Below, in pieces: positions 12,001-21,913 of a stretch of 64,000 nucleotides of DNA. Below the pieces are notes generated by a model. The model was not told the origin of the DNA. It searched no databases and saw only the letters and a list, made by a program, of their open reading frames with translations. The DNA comes from Lithospermum erythrorhizon (lineage: Eukaryota; Streptophyta; Magnoliopsida; Boraginales; Boraginaceae). The translations under genes were made by a program, and so were the position numbers. The DNA lies in NCBI GenBank assembly GCA_019722365.1, contig JADFUC010001889.1, positions 372,001 through 436,000 of the forward strand, written 5' to 3'. Each line of letters starts with the position of its first letter. The stretch's first letter is position 1.

Positions 12001-13287
12001 ACTTCAAAAAGGAGACAGTTAGCACCTACATGTTCTTTATGTGACGTGTCTGTTTCACAACAGCTAAGACTATCAGAGTTTATCTTAGATGTAGCTTGGT
12101 TGCTGAGGGAACCATTAATGGATGATCTAGCATTTGTGCCTTCCACTCAAATACGAAGGTTTATCCATTTAACCAAGTTTTTGATAGAGAACGAGTCAAG
12201 TTCCATCTTGGCTAGGGTACTTCACAGTATGAAAGTCTTGGTAGAGAGGAATCCATTAACTGGAGTTTCTGATGTCGATATGAGGCTCTTCTGGAGCAAC
12301 ATAGACATTGCAAAGGATAAACTGTCTCGCAGAAAACTAGAACTTGACTCGGTAATGATGGCTGTGAACTTTCCCGTTGGCAGTTCTACCCAAACGACAT
12401 GTGTGGCTGCTGCTCCAACGTCCACTAAGGTGAGTTATATCCTATTTGGACTGGAATTTGTGGAACTCTCCGTAAATCATATATACCTTATGGCTTTGCA
12501 GAAAGAGAATTCTTTGATTTGTAGTGACGAATATATTTCAATATTTAATACTTCCATGCAAGTGCTCTTTTGCCATGTGATGGAATTTGTAGTTGTTGCT
12601 TGGAGGGTGTTTAGCCGAGCCAATTGAAGTTTGTAGAGTTGAATAATGAAAATAGCTTCAAGTTAAAACTTTTAAGTAGGAGGCAACTCGTAAGCACCTT
12701 AAACTTGGTTTTATTGACCACCCTTTAGTCTTAATTGTATGGAACATGTTAACTATATGCACTTGGATTCACTTCCTGTGTGATGTGGGACTATGTTAAT
12801 CTGTCTTATTGTTTTTTAGACCTGTTTGTCAATGTGTTTCTTGGTTTAAATTCCGTAAAAAGTTTATGTGATTGAGAACTTTGGTTGTGCTTCTTGAAAC
12901 TCTATGTAATTTAAGACGATATGTTTCGTGTTTGCGCTATCGTTTCCTAAATGCAATTTTGCAATTTAAATGTAGGGCTTGGGAGAAGCAGAGGAACTGA
13001 AATCAGAATCTAGAATGGATTTGAGTATGTTATACAAAAGTGCCATCGTTCCACTTCTGGACAAGAAGGCGTCCAGGAGTGAAAAAACCGCTAAGGTGTG
13101 GCGAGGAAGGTCATCGTCAAGCCAGTTTCGGACTGGTTCTCTTTTTTCGTCGAAACGGTCTGCTGCTATATTTGCCATGACTGCAGTAGCAGTTTGTTTA
13201 GGAGTATGTGTGGTTTTCCTTCATCCACAGAAGGTTGAAAGAATCACTACAACCATTAGGATGTGTCTGTTTGAGAACTCCTCGTAG
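6011..13287 (+). CDS. SPL7: SPL7-type squamosa promoter-binding-like transcription factor
   Basis: Ten exons join in frame to 861 residues: 6011-6744, 8469-8641, 8836-9071, 9158-9232, 9333-9440, 9598-9715, 10532-10667, 11320-11479, 11896-12429 and 12976-13287. The SBP zinc-binding domain (about residues 198-275) is split after CQQCGK by intron 1, and the next exon starts FHILPDFDEGKRSC. It ends in a basic nuclear-localisation stretch with RRRR. The N-terminus is acidic. The long C-terminal region carries the conserved blocks RLRNQIFQWLA and VENEFGLSNFIPVLIG. A hydrophobic membrane-spanning segment near the C-terminus (AAIFAMTAVAVCLGVCVVF) is typical of SPL7. In Arabidopsis SPL7 binds GTAC copper-response elements and activates copper uptake and miRNA genes under copper shortage; the same role is inferred here. 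Length is slightly above Arabidopsis SPL7. All introns are GT-AG except intron 8, which is GC-AG. The start is the first ATG of the open frame. Confidence 0.93.
8421..8438 (+). repeat. C18 homopolymer before the SPL7 exon 2 acceptor
   Basis: Eighteen consecutive C residues, followed by TTTTCTG, lie about 30 bases upstream of the exon 2 acceptor at 8468. They form part of the pyrimidine-rich tract. The run length is likely to vary between individuals and to be prone to sequencing error. Confidence 0.85.
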
Positions 13288-15780
13288 GTTCGACCATTTT
13301 TTTGCGAATGATGGGGTTTTACTATTTCAATTCTTCACACCTGTTGTATTAATTATCTGTGTAGCTGGAAATAAATAAATGTTTAGTTTTGTTTTCGTAT
13401 ATTGTTTCGAAATGATAGAAATAAGAAATGTTTTGGAAATACTATATAAACATTTAAGAAACGATGTAAAATCTTAAAAACTTGAAGGATAAGTTATGCT
13501 CTCTTCATTTTTTTTAGTTAGTCATTTTAATTATTTACACATAATTTAAGGAAATTAAAAAAATAGTCAAAACTCTTTGAATTAATAAACTCTCCAAGAT
13601 AATAATAGTATTTTATACTATCTTTATAGAATGACAACTAATTTAAATTATATATCTATAGAAACTCTTTAAATTAATAAAACTTTCTAGGATAGTAATT
13701 TTTTTCGATCCTGACCTTAATAATCTTTTTAAATTAATACTCGATAAATTAATATATTTCATTGATCTCGACCAATATTAATTTATAGAGTTTTTATTGA
13801 TAGAAACTCTTTAAATTAATAAACTCTCCAAGATAATAATATTTTTTTAACCTGACATTAATAATCTCTCTAAATTAATAAATCTATAAATAATTAAATT
13901 TTTCCGGTTCCAACATTATTAAGTTATAGAGTTTTTACTGTAATTGGTTGGTTCATGATTTAAATAGAAATGTAGTAAAAAAGTACATTGAAAATGTAGA
14001 ATGAAATTGAAACTATATAATCGATTGGTTGATAATTTAAATAGAGAAAATAATAAAAAAATACATTAAAAATTTAAAAATAGAATTTATTATCTTTAGA
14101 ATGAAAATTATAATGAGGAGGCCAACATATACTAAAGATATATATTTGTATAAACATAGACATTAGAATAAATCTAAGTATTCAATCTTCTTAACAAAAT
14201 TAAAAATAAAAGATTTTTTTTTAAAAATCAATGTTTCATAATTTAAAATGCTTGGCATAAATTTTTAATGAAAATTTGGAGTTTTAAATAAAATATTTAC
14301 ATAATTGGTATCGTTTTAAAAAACTTAAACCTAAAGATTAATAGACAATTGCTTATTGATACCATGCGTGAACTTTGAGTTGCGTAAATATATGTATATT
14401 GAAGAATTTTTCAGAATCATAATATAAGTAGATTTCTATAGAGTCTCAAAAGAATAAATTTTAATCTACACAATTTCAAAATAATACACAACAATATATA
14501 TGTTATCTCCTAATAAAACATGATACATTCTAGGAAAAATAAAAATCATATAAACTAGACATGAACATAAATATATAATTATATTAAATCAGTAGATATA
14601 ATTATATTTTTTGGCTAATTTCATAAGGCCCCCTATACTAAAGAAAATCAGTTAAACAAGGGATTGAACTTTTGAATATGTCAGATTATCCTCTAAACAA
14701 TTTTTTAGGTCAATTTGCCCTCTAAATAATTATTTTAGGTCAAGTTATTCCTTATTGGAAATTTCATTGAGGGTAAAATGGGATTTTAACAAATATTAGA
14801 GCTTTAGGACACATTTCTAAATATATGACCAACATCCCGCGAAACTTCTTTCACCTGGAAATGAGTGAAAAGAAATAACAAAGTTTGCACAATCACCGTT
14901 TGCCACTATAGTGGGAATAACATCTAGCGACATCTGAGAAGGTCTTTTCTACGTGCTCAAAGGATGCTCCTCTATTTCTTCAATCAAATTTAGACCAATA
15001 AATAAATCGAAGCCGGATCCACCATTTTTGTCACATATTGGAAGACTAAAATTTGGTAACACCTTTTGAACACTATTCACCAAGTAATCATAAATACAAT
15101 CAACCAAGTCTTCCTCGGAAAATCTCAATAGTAAATTACCACATTTTGAATAACCACTCATCAATTATTGCAATTACAAATACTGACAGGAGGACATTTT
15201 CATGATTTCCCACACTAACAGTGCTATTAATTGGAAAAGGGAATTCATGTCGGTCACATTTATCTTTCTGGTGTCCATTGTAGATACTTATTCTAGTTGA
15301 TTGCCACCTCTTGGGCATTTGTAGAGGATGGAGATGGGGTGGGTTATTTATTGAAGAGCGATTGAGACGGTGAGTGGTGTGGGGGGGGGGTGTAGGGGGG
15401 AAACATTTATGGGTTTAGGGTGGGGAGGTGGGGCGTGAGGACTGGGGTGATACGGGAGGGTTTATTTTTTTATTTTTTTTTAATTAATATAATAAGTATT
15501 GTTAAAGAGGCCTAAATTATTTGGTTATTTAAGATTGTATTTGTATCCCAAAGATTTCATAAAAAGTATTAGTTTGATTGTACAAATACATCGGTATCAA
15601 GTCGTCTTTAATTCGGGAGGGGATAAGGTGGGTTGGGGAAGATGATGAGGTTGTTTTGACATTCAATTCAGGCCCTAAACTAAAACATACATAGTATTTA
15701 ATAGGAGTTAGTGTTAGAAATAGGGTTTAATTAGATTAATTAGAATATATAAATGATTATAATGAAAGTTGTTTGACAAA
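13288..15780. other. Intergenic AT-rich DNA with MITE fragments
   Basis: No gene is seen after SPL7. Between about 13570 and 13945 the motif AACTCTTTAAATTAATAAA recurs several times, together with the opposite-strand motif TTATAGAGTTTTTACTGTA. This looks like nested or tandem copies of one small inverted-repeat element. The rest is AT-rich spacer without ORFs that resemble proteins, apart from the G-rich tract listed separately. Confidence 0.5.
15380..15450 (+). other. G-rich tract with G-quadruplex potential
   Basis: The tract contains a run of ten G, then a run of six G, then GGGTTTAGGGTGGGG and AGGTGGGGCGTGAGG. Four or more G-runs with short loops satisfy the usual G-quadruplex pattern. 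One stretch, GGGTTTAGGG, matches the plant telomere repeat for one and a half units. The surroundings are AT-rich, so the tract stands out. Confidence 0.6.
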
Positions 15781-15964
15781 ATTATCCTTAGCCTGTGTTT
15801 GTTTTTGTGGAATTGGAATTGAAATAAAATTCCACAATTGGAATTCCAGTGTTTGACAAACCTATAAAATTCAAATGGAATTACAATTCAATTCCAATTT
15901 TTGTATTTGAATATGCGTAGAATTAGTTTGAAATTCATTTCTTATTTTTTATTAATGTTGAACA

Positions 15965-17200
15965 TTATAAATTCGGGGCATTTCGATCCGGGACTCTATT
16001 ATTTTTTGGCCGATTACGATCAGTATCAAATTTACTAAATAGGAGTTTAGATTTGGGACAATATTTTCGGCGTGTTTCGACTAGAAAAGTTATTTTCAAC
16101 CTCGTTTCGACATGAGCCCTATTTTCGGCCCGATTCGCCCTCGTATCATATTTTCGGTCTATTTCGGCCCGGATCATATTTTTCGGTCCGTTTGGAATAT
16201 GGACCATATTTTCGGCTTTGTTTCGATTCACGAACATATTTCAGATCCGTTTCGACCCTTTGATATATTTCCACCCGTTTGATCGATATCATATTTTTTG
16301 GTATGTTTCGACTCGGGACCGCTTTGAATTTGTTTCAAGAGTAAACATCTTTTCGCGGGGAACATATTTCCATCCGTGATATGAGAATCCATTCAGGCAG
16401 TTTTAGGCTCGGGACCATATTTTTCTCCACACTGGCTTGAAATGGACCAAAAACATGGTCCTTGGTCGAAACCGGCCGTAAAAATGGTTCAGAGTCGAAA
16501 AGGGCTGAAATTATGGTCTCCGGTTAAAATGGACTCAAAATATGGTTCGTAGTTTAGGCTTAGAATTTGAAAAATGGTCTCTTGTGTCGAAAAGGGCCGA
16601 GAAAAAATGTTCGGATCGAAACGGGAGAAAATATGACCGTGAGTCGAAAAGTCCCAGACGAAACGGACCGAAAATTTGATCATCGGGCTAATCGGGCCGA
16701 AAATATGGTACCAAGTAGAAATATGACGAAAATATGGTCACGAGTCGAAGCGAATTGAAAAATATGCTTGGTCGAAATGGGCCGAAAGTAGATCTCGGTC
16801 CCGAATCGAAGCGGGCCGCTTCATATGGCCCGGATCGGCTTGGCGTTGAGAATTTGGGCCAGTCAGAAGCAGGCTCCCAAATGAAATCCCGATCGGAGCA
16901 GGGCGAAAAAATGGCCCCGTCGAATCGAGTGAAAAAATAGTCCTAGATCGAAGCAGACCCCAAATATGATTCTGGCGTCGGAAACATGACGAAAAATGGC
17001 CCAGTCAAAAGCAGACCGAAAATATATGGCCCTCGGGTCAAAATGGGCCCCGAATATTGTTAGAGATTCGAGGAAGGGAGTCCCAGTATGATCTCGAGGT
17101 CGAAGCAGGTCCCAAAATATGCTCGAATTCGAAATATGGTATCGAATTCGAAATGTCACGAGAAAATATGGTCTCAAATTGAAGCGAATTCGAATATCAC
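15965..17200. repeat. Inverted array of ~30-bp minisatellite units (foldback-like)
   Basis: The left half (to about 16440) repeats diverged units of the form ATATTTTCGGTCCGTTTCGA plus a GGACC-like spacer. The right half (from about 16445) repeats the reverse complement, TCGAAACGGGCCGAAAATAT plus GGTC. The whole is therefore a long imperfect palindrome built of short tandem units, with almost no central spacer. Open frames across it are by-products of the repeat. The arrangement resembles Foldback-type elements or transposons with tandem-repeat terminal inverted repeats, but I do not recognise a named family. No terminal target duplication was identified. Confidence 0.8.
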
Positions 17201-17640
17201 GTGCGAGGCGGAGCGAGGATTAAAAAATAATTAAAAAAAAAGCAAAATGGAAATATTTATTGATTAAACTCGAAACACACTTTACGTCTATGATTATCAC
17301 GAGATGAATCAGTGATAGAATCTATGCTAATGTTATCCACAATTTGTTTTTCAACATATGCAGTCAAACCGTTGGAAAAAAAAAACATATGCCATCTTTG
17401 TGCGAAACCTATTCTTCCCAATTCTCAAAGCTAAAAAAACACGTTATGCGGTTGCCGTTTAAACCGGAAGTGTTAGGACTAGACATACCAATATGTAAAT
17501 CAAAGGATATGTAGTTGACCTTCCCGTTTTAAACAACCATTTACACAGTTTAGTAATGTTTGAAAGAGTTTTCAAGTCTTCATTCATAGATAGTTCGACT
17601 TCATAATGTCTCAATTTCATTTTCAAGTATTGCTCTTTTT

Positions 17641-18700
17641 CTAGTTCGGAGAAATATAGTAATTTGACACAAGCTCACAAACTTTTTTAGCATCCAACAA
17701 ATCACATTTTTCTTTGGGATCAATAGTACAACTAAGAGAAATCAAATCCATGGATTGCTCATTGAAATGAGTATTCAACTCTTGCAACTGAAAATCAATA
17801 GTTACATAAAAAATATCAATGCGATAATGACTATCAATTGTAACATCACCTAAATTATGACTGGAACGTCCTCGCCTCCCCTTATATGGGCTACTCAAGT
17901 CTGGAACTTTTATGTTGTGGTTTTCACAAAATTGTCTTTGTAGGTTATCAATCTGATTAAGTCCACTCTCGATTTAAAACTTACTTGTTTGAGTTATCTG
18001 AGTGGTTTCTTTTATTTAAAAATCATGTAACTCATTATTGCACTTGGCTGAACCAGTACATGAATTAACAATATAGTTTAGTTTCTCAAAGAATATTTAC
18101 ATATAAAGAACTTACGAAGAAGGCTGCCACTAATAGCGAAGTCGATGAGCTAGCGATGGACATAATATGCATAAGGGCATTCATTGGCAATCAAAGCTTG
18201 CAAGCCCTTGAGCCATTGAATTGACCTTGCATGTTATTAGCACCATCATATATCCTTGGTAGCGAATATTCTAAATAGTAAAACCATGACAAAAAAGTAC
18301 AAAAATAATTTCATTCTTCAATGTAGGAGATGAGGTGTTCGCATGTATGAGTTTACAAACCATGGATGAGTTACAAACCAAAGATTCTTAAAATTTTCAA
18401 GGATGGGCGATCACGGATGCCGCTTCATGGGCACTGGATAAGGTCCTCAATTAATGTATTTCCGCCTAATTTCATCTCATTTGTCAATAAAAAACTCCCA
18501 AATTTGAGGTCATTCCCACGGATCGCAATCTTGGGATCAATTTGAAACTCTTCAATTCTAACTCTCTTACCACTTAGTTTAGGAACTTCCACATATGTTG
18601 TAGGAGGCTCAACCTCTACAGGTTGTATATATGATTTAACAATGGATTAGTTAGCTCTTTTCTCTTGAAATAAGGATCAATTCTAGTTATTTTCTCAATT
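17641..18700 (-). pseudogene. Decayed hAT-family (ZMYM1-like) transposase
   Basis: Minus-strand fragments match the plant hAT transposase type annotated as zinc finger MYM-type protein 1-like. About 18180-18260 reads RIYDGANNMQGQFNG, close to the family motif around YDGASNM. The open frame 17641-17898 contains HYRIDIFYVTIDFQLQEL followed by a NEQSMDLISLSCTIDP stretch, which belongs to the C-terminal dimerisation region. Near 18520-18580 a frame reads RIEEFQIDPKIAIRG. The blocks lie in different frames with stops between them, so the gene is inactive. It sits between the inverted minisatellite array and a non-autonomous hAT-like insertion. Confidence 0.65.
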
Positions 18701-18717
18701 GAATATCCAAAAATAAA

Positions 18718-18778
18718 ATATAAAAGTTAAGATATTAGAATTCATCAAATCATGTTAAGATATTAGAATTCATCAAAT
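18718..18778. repeat. Tandem duplication of about 28 bp
   Basis: The sequence AGATATTAGAATTCATCAAATCAT occurs twice back to back, separated by GTTA. It is a recent slippage-type duplication at the 5' edge of the decayed transposase region. Confidence 0.75.
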
Positions 18779-18900
18779 CATCACAATCAGTAGTATATTG
18801 TTCAATGCTCTTTTATCACTAACACCAAGTAATGCCAAAAATTTTAATAACTTGATTTGCATCACACAAGTATAATTTACGCCAAAGCGTACCTATGTAG

Positions 18901-19537
18901 TAGGGGTGTCGCATGAAATTCGAAATCGACCGGGCAGAAATGCGGAGCCGAAAATAACGAAATTTTGGGAACCGATCGGAACCGAACCGACTTAGGTTCG
19001 TCGGAAAGAACGAACTAATTTAGCTTCGGCCTACGAGAATACTTAGAGGCAGATTTCTAAATTTTATGTAGATTTTTTAATTTTCATTTATTATCATTTT
19101 CAAGATCTTGTAGTATTTGCATGTGTGCATTTTAAGAAGGGCATTTAGATTTAACTTTGTTCACTATTGATATAATGAAATAAAATATATATAAATCTTT
19201 CTAAAACTAATAATATAGGGAATACAAAAATATGTAAAAAGAGTGGTATTGTGTATTGAATGTGTATGTAGATTGTATAATTAATCTTAAAAGGAGTTCA
19301 TTGAAATTACATGGATTAAATCTAGTTTAAGGACTTAATTTTGAGTTCAAGACGATATGCTAAAAAATTATCTCAAAACCGAAATTTAACTGAACCGATG
19401 GGAACAGATAGGATTGGAACCGATAGGAACCGAACCGATTTAGGTTGACGCTTTGAAGAGCAGATGAAATAAGTTGGGTTCTAGTTTTATTTCAAAAACG
19501 AGCCCAGAGGCAAAGGCAGAGCGGATTGGAGATCCTA
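18901..19537. mobile_element. Non-autonomous hAT-like element, copy 2, with perfect target duplication
   Basis: The element starts TAGGGGTGTCG and ends GAGATCCTA. It is flanked on both sides by the identical 8-mer CTATGTAG (18893-18900 and 19538-19545). Eight-base target duplications and TAGGG...CCCTA-type tips are hAT hallmarks. The interior has the same ACCGAACCGA-rich ends and AT-rich core (TCAAGATCTT, ATGTGTGCATTTTAAG) as 2385-2923 and 44634-45160. It is 637 bp with no transposase and depends on an autonomous element for movement. Confidence 0.8.
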
Positions 19538-19654
19538 CTATGTAGTGGATACCGAAGCAACATGTTTTTTGATACTTACAGAAGCTCAAATTCAATGCAG
19601 TTTGTGTGCTTCTCACAAGTCTTGCTCCAGTTACATAAGGTAATTGAGTGTTCA

Positions 19655-19800
19655 CATACTCCCTCCGTTTCAATTTACTTGATCATGAAGATAAAAAGTA
19701 CTTTATTAAGGATTTGATTAATATTACTAATATATCGCAAAAGGATCTTTATACAAAAATACTTTAATTAATCATGAAAACAAAAAGTATTTTATTAAGG
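19655..19800. mobile_element. Fragment of Stowaway-like MITE
   Basis: The tip TACTCCCTCCGTTTCAATTTA is a classic plant mariner-type MITE end. Downstream, AAAAGTACTTTATTAAGG and AAAAGTATTTTATTAAGG form a partial internal duplication. No matching right end was found, so the copy looks truncated. Confidence 0.5.
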
Positions 19801-20431
19801 AAAAAAAATGGAAAGATCGAGAGATAAAGTTGCGTTGAATTACATATGATCAGTAAAAATGAAAGGAAAATTTTTATTATATGATCGGAAATAGAATTGA
19901 GGCGAAGGGTGTATATTATAACAATTTTTTTCAAAATTCGGGGGGAGGCGTAGGTGGTGTCACTGGCCATACCGCCTCCGCCCATGTACAAAACGGGTCA
20001 AAAATAAGAAATTGACATGGAATTTGAATTGCGATTCTTTTGTTTTCGCATGAAATTTATGCTAATGTATTTTTAGATATTTTGAATTTAAAAGATATTG
20101 TAATTCCAATTTCATTTATTATCAACCATCAAAATTTCATTTGGAATTCAAAATCAATTTAGTTCGAAAAAACAAACGCATTAACATCAAAATTGATTAT
20201 ATCGCCAAAATTTCAAATGTCACGATCTTCGAAAGTTCAGACTTGAGGTGACTAAATAAAATAATGTTTACAACACCACAATTTCCAATATTAGAGCACT
20301 TGCAATGGATGGTTTTCAAGTGTTGCAGTTCACATAAAACATACCGCACACTTGCAATAAATGTGCAACACCAATACAACACACCAATTAATCAATGAAA
20401 ATCAATAATAATGGTAGACAATAGACATCAC

Positions 20432-21049
20432 TAGGGATGGGAACAACTGAAAAATCTCGGGCCCGAATAGTTCGAAGATGGCATTCAGCAAATTTGGTTG
20501 AATTTTTTTCAACCTTATCGACAGTTCAAACAATTTCAAAAGCAGAAACTTTTTGGATTTTTTACTTAAAAGCGACACTTAGAATCACACCGATAATATA
20601 ATTTTTAATATGGCCATATATATATTACATAATTAAATTGAGATTTACATAATTTTATTTAACAATTTAGTACCAAATACATTAAAAATTTGACATATTC
20701 TCTTGTATGGCCCTATAGGTTAGGTCCCAGGAGGATGAGGATTATATTTGTGAGTATTTTGGCTTACATAATTACTCGTCGCGATCCGCGACTATTGTTC
20801 GCGATTGATGAGACACCAATTTTGACAAATTGACTACATTTGTTGAACAATAATTGATTAATATGTATTTTTAATGAGTGAATGTCGATTTAAATTATTT
20901 AATATTTTTCTTTGAAAAAATCGAATAACGTCGAATACGCATCGATAAACCAACTTCTGAGAAGCGAATAAAAGCAGATTATGTAGAATCAGCCAGCCGA
21001 AAAATGGTGCAGGTATCGCTTGCGCCAAACGCACCAATTACAATCCCTA
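20432..21049. mobile_element. Non-autonomous hAT element with perfect 8-bp target duplication
   Basis: The ends are TAGGGATGG and CAATCCCTA, an inverted repeat, and the element is flanked on both sides by GACATCAC (20424-20431 and 21050-21057). Its 618-bp interior differs from the ACCGAACCGA family and contains no open frame with transposase features. The perfect duplication implies a fairly recent insertion. Confidence 0.85.
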
Positions 21050-21913
21050 GACATCACCACTTCATAATAAAATATTTGTTGTAATTCTTTTCAATCAAGT
21101 GTAGAAATTTACTTGGAGATATGTTTAAATATTTTAATTCGTAGTACTCCACTTATTTTCGTACTAGTATTTCAAATATGTTGAATGGCTAGGAAATAAA
21201 TAATCAGAACATATTCATTTTGTTTATTTGAAATATATTGAATGGTTGGGAAATAAATAATCGGAACATTCATTTTGTTTTTGTATGATTTTAATAATAC
21301 GCGTAATTGAAAAATAAATAATAAATTATGAAGTCAAAATAATTAAATGAAATATGTTTGAAATTGTATGAATGATAAATAATGAGATACTCACTTAGAT
21401 TCACCAAAGATTGTCCAGATTTTGTTTAAAATATATTTTCGTTTATATAATTTTAAGTCGAAATAGTATATAATAAAAATAAAAATATCTACGGTCCAGA
21501 AATTTAAAAGGTACTAAGCTATTAAAAAGTCGAAAGGAAATAATCTTAAAAGCGGGTGAAGTATAAGATTTATATATCATGTATTATAGTGGATGAATAG
21601 TGTATGTTATATGTTGTATTACTGGTGTTGTAAGCACGTCGAGAGAGTAAAGAAATTTGGTATGAAATTACTATTCTAGTCTTCCTATTTGTAAGTATAG
21701 TGTTTAAGGAAGTTTTATTTAGGGATAAAATAGTCATTTCGATCACTTTTTGGCACTGTTTCAGTGTGATTTTACTTGGTCTCGTATAATGTAGAGATGA
21801 GTCGACACTTTCAAACATTGAAAATAGTGAGTGCTCTTATCTACGTTGACTTCTCAATTTTGACCGCACTCTTCATCACTTGTTGGTCAACGATTTCCAT
21901 TTTCAGACATCAA

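Noticed and set aside
16072..17177. Several ORFs of 60-104 codons on both strands
   Set aside because: They are translations of the inverted minisatellite array; frames stay open because the unit lacks stops.
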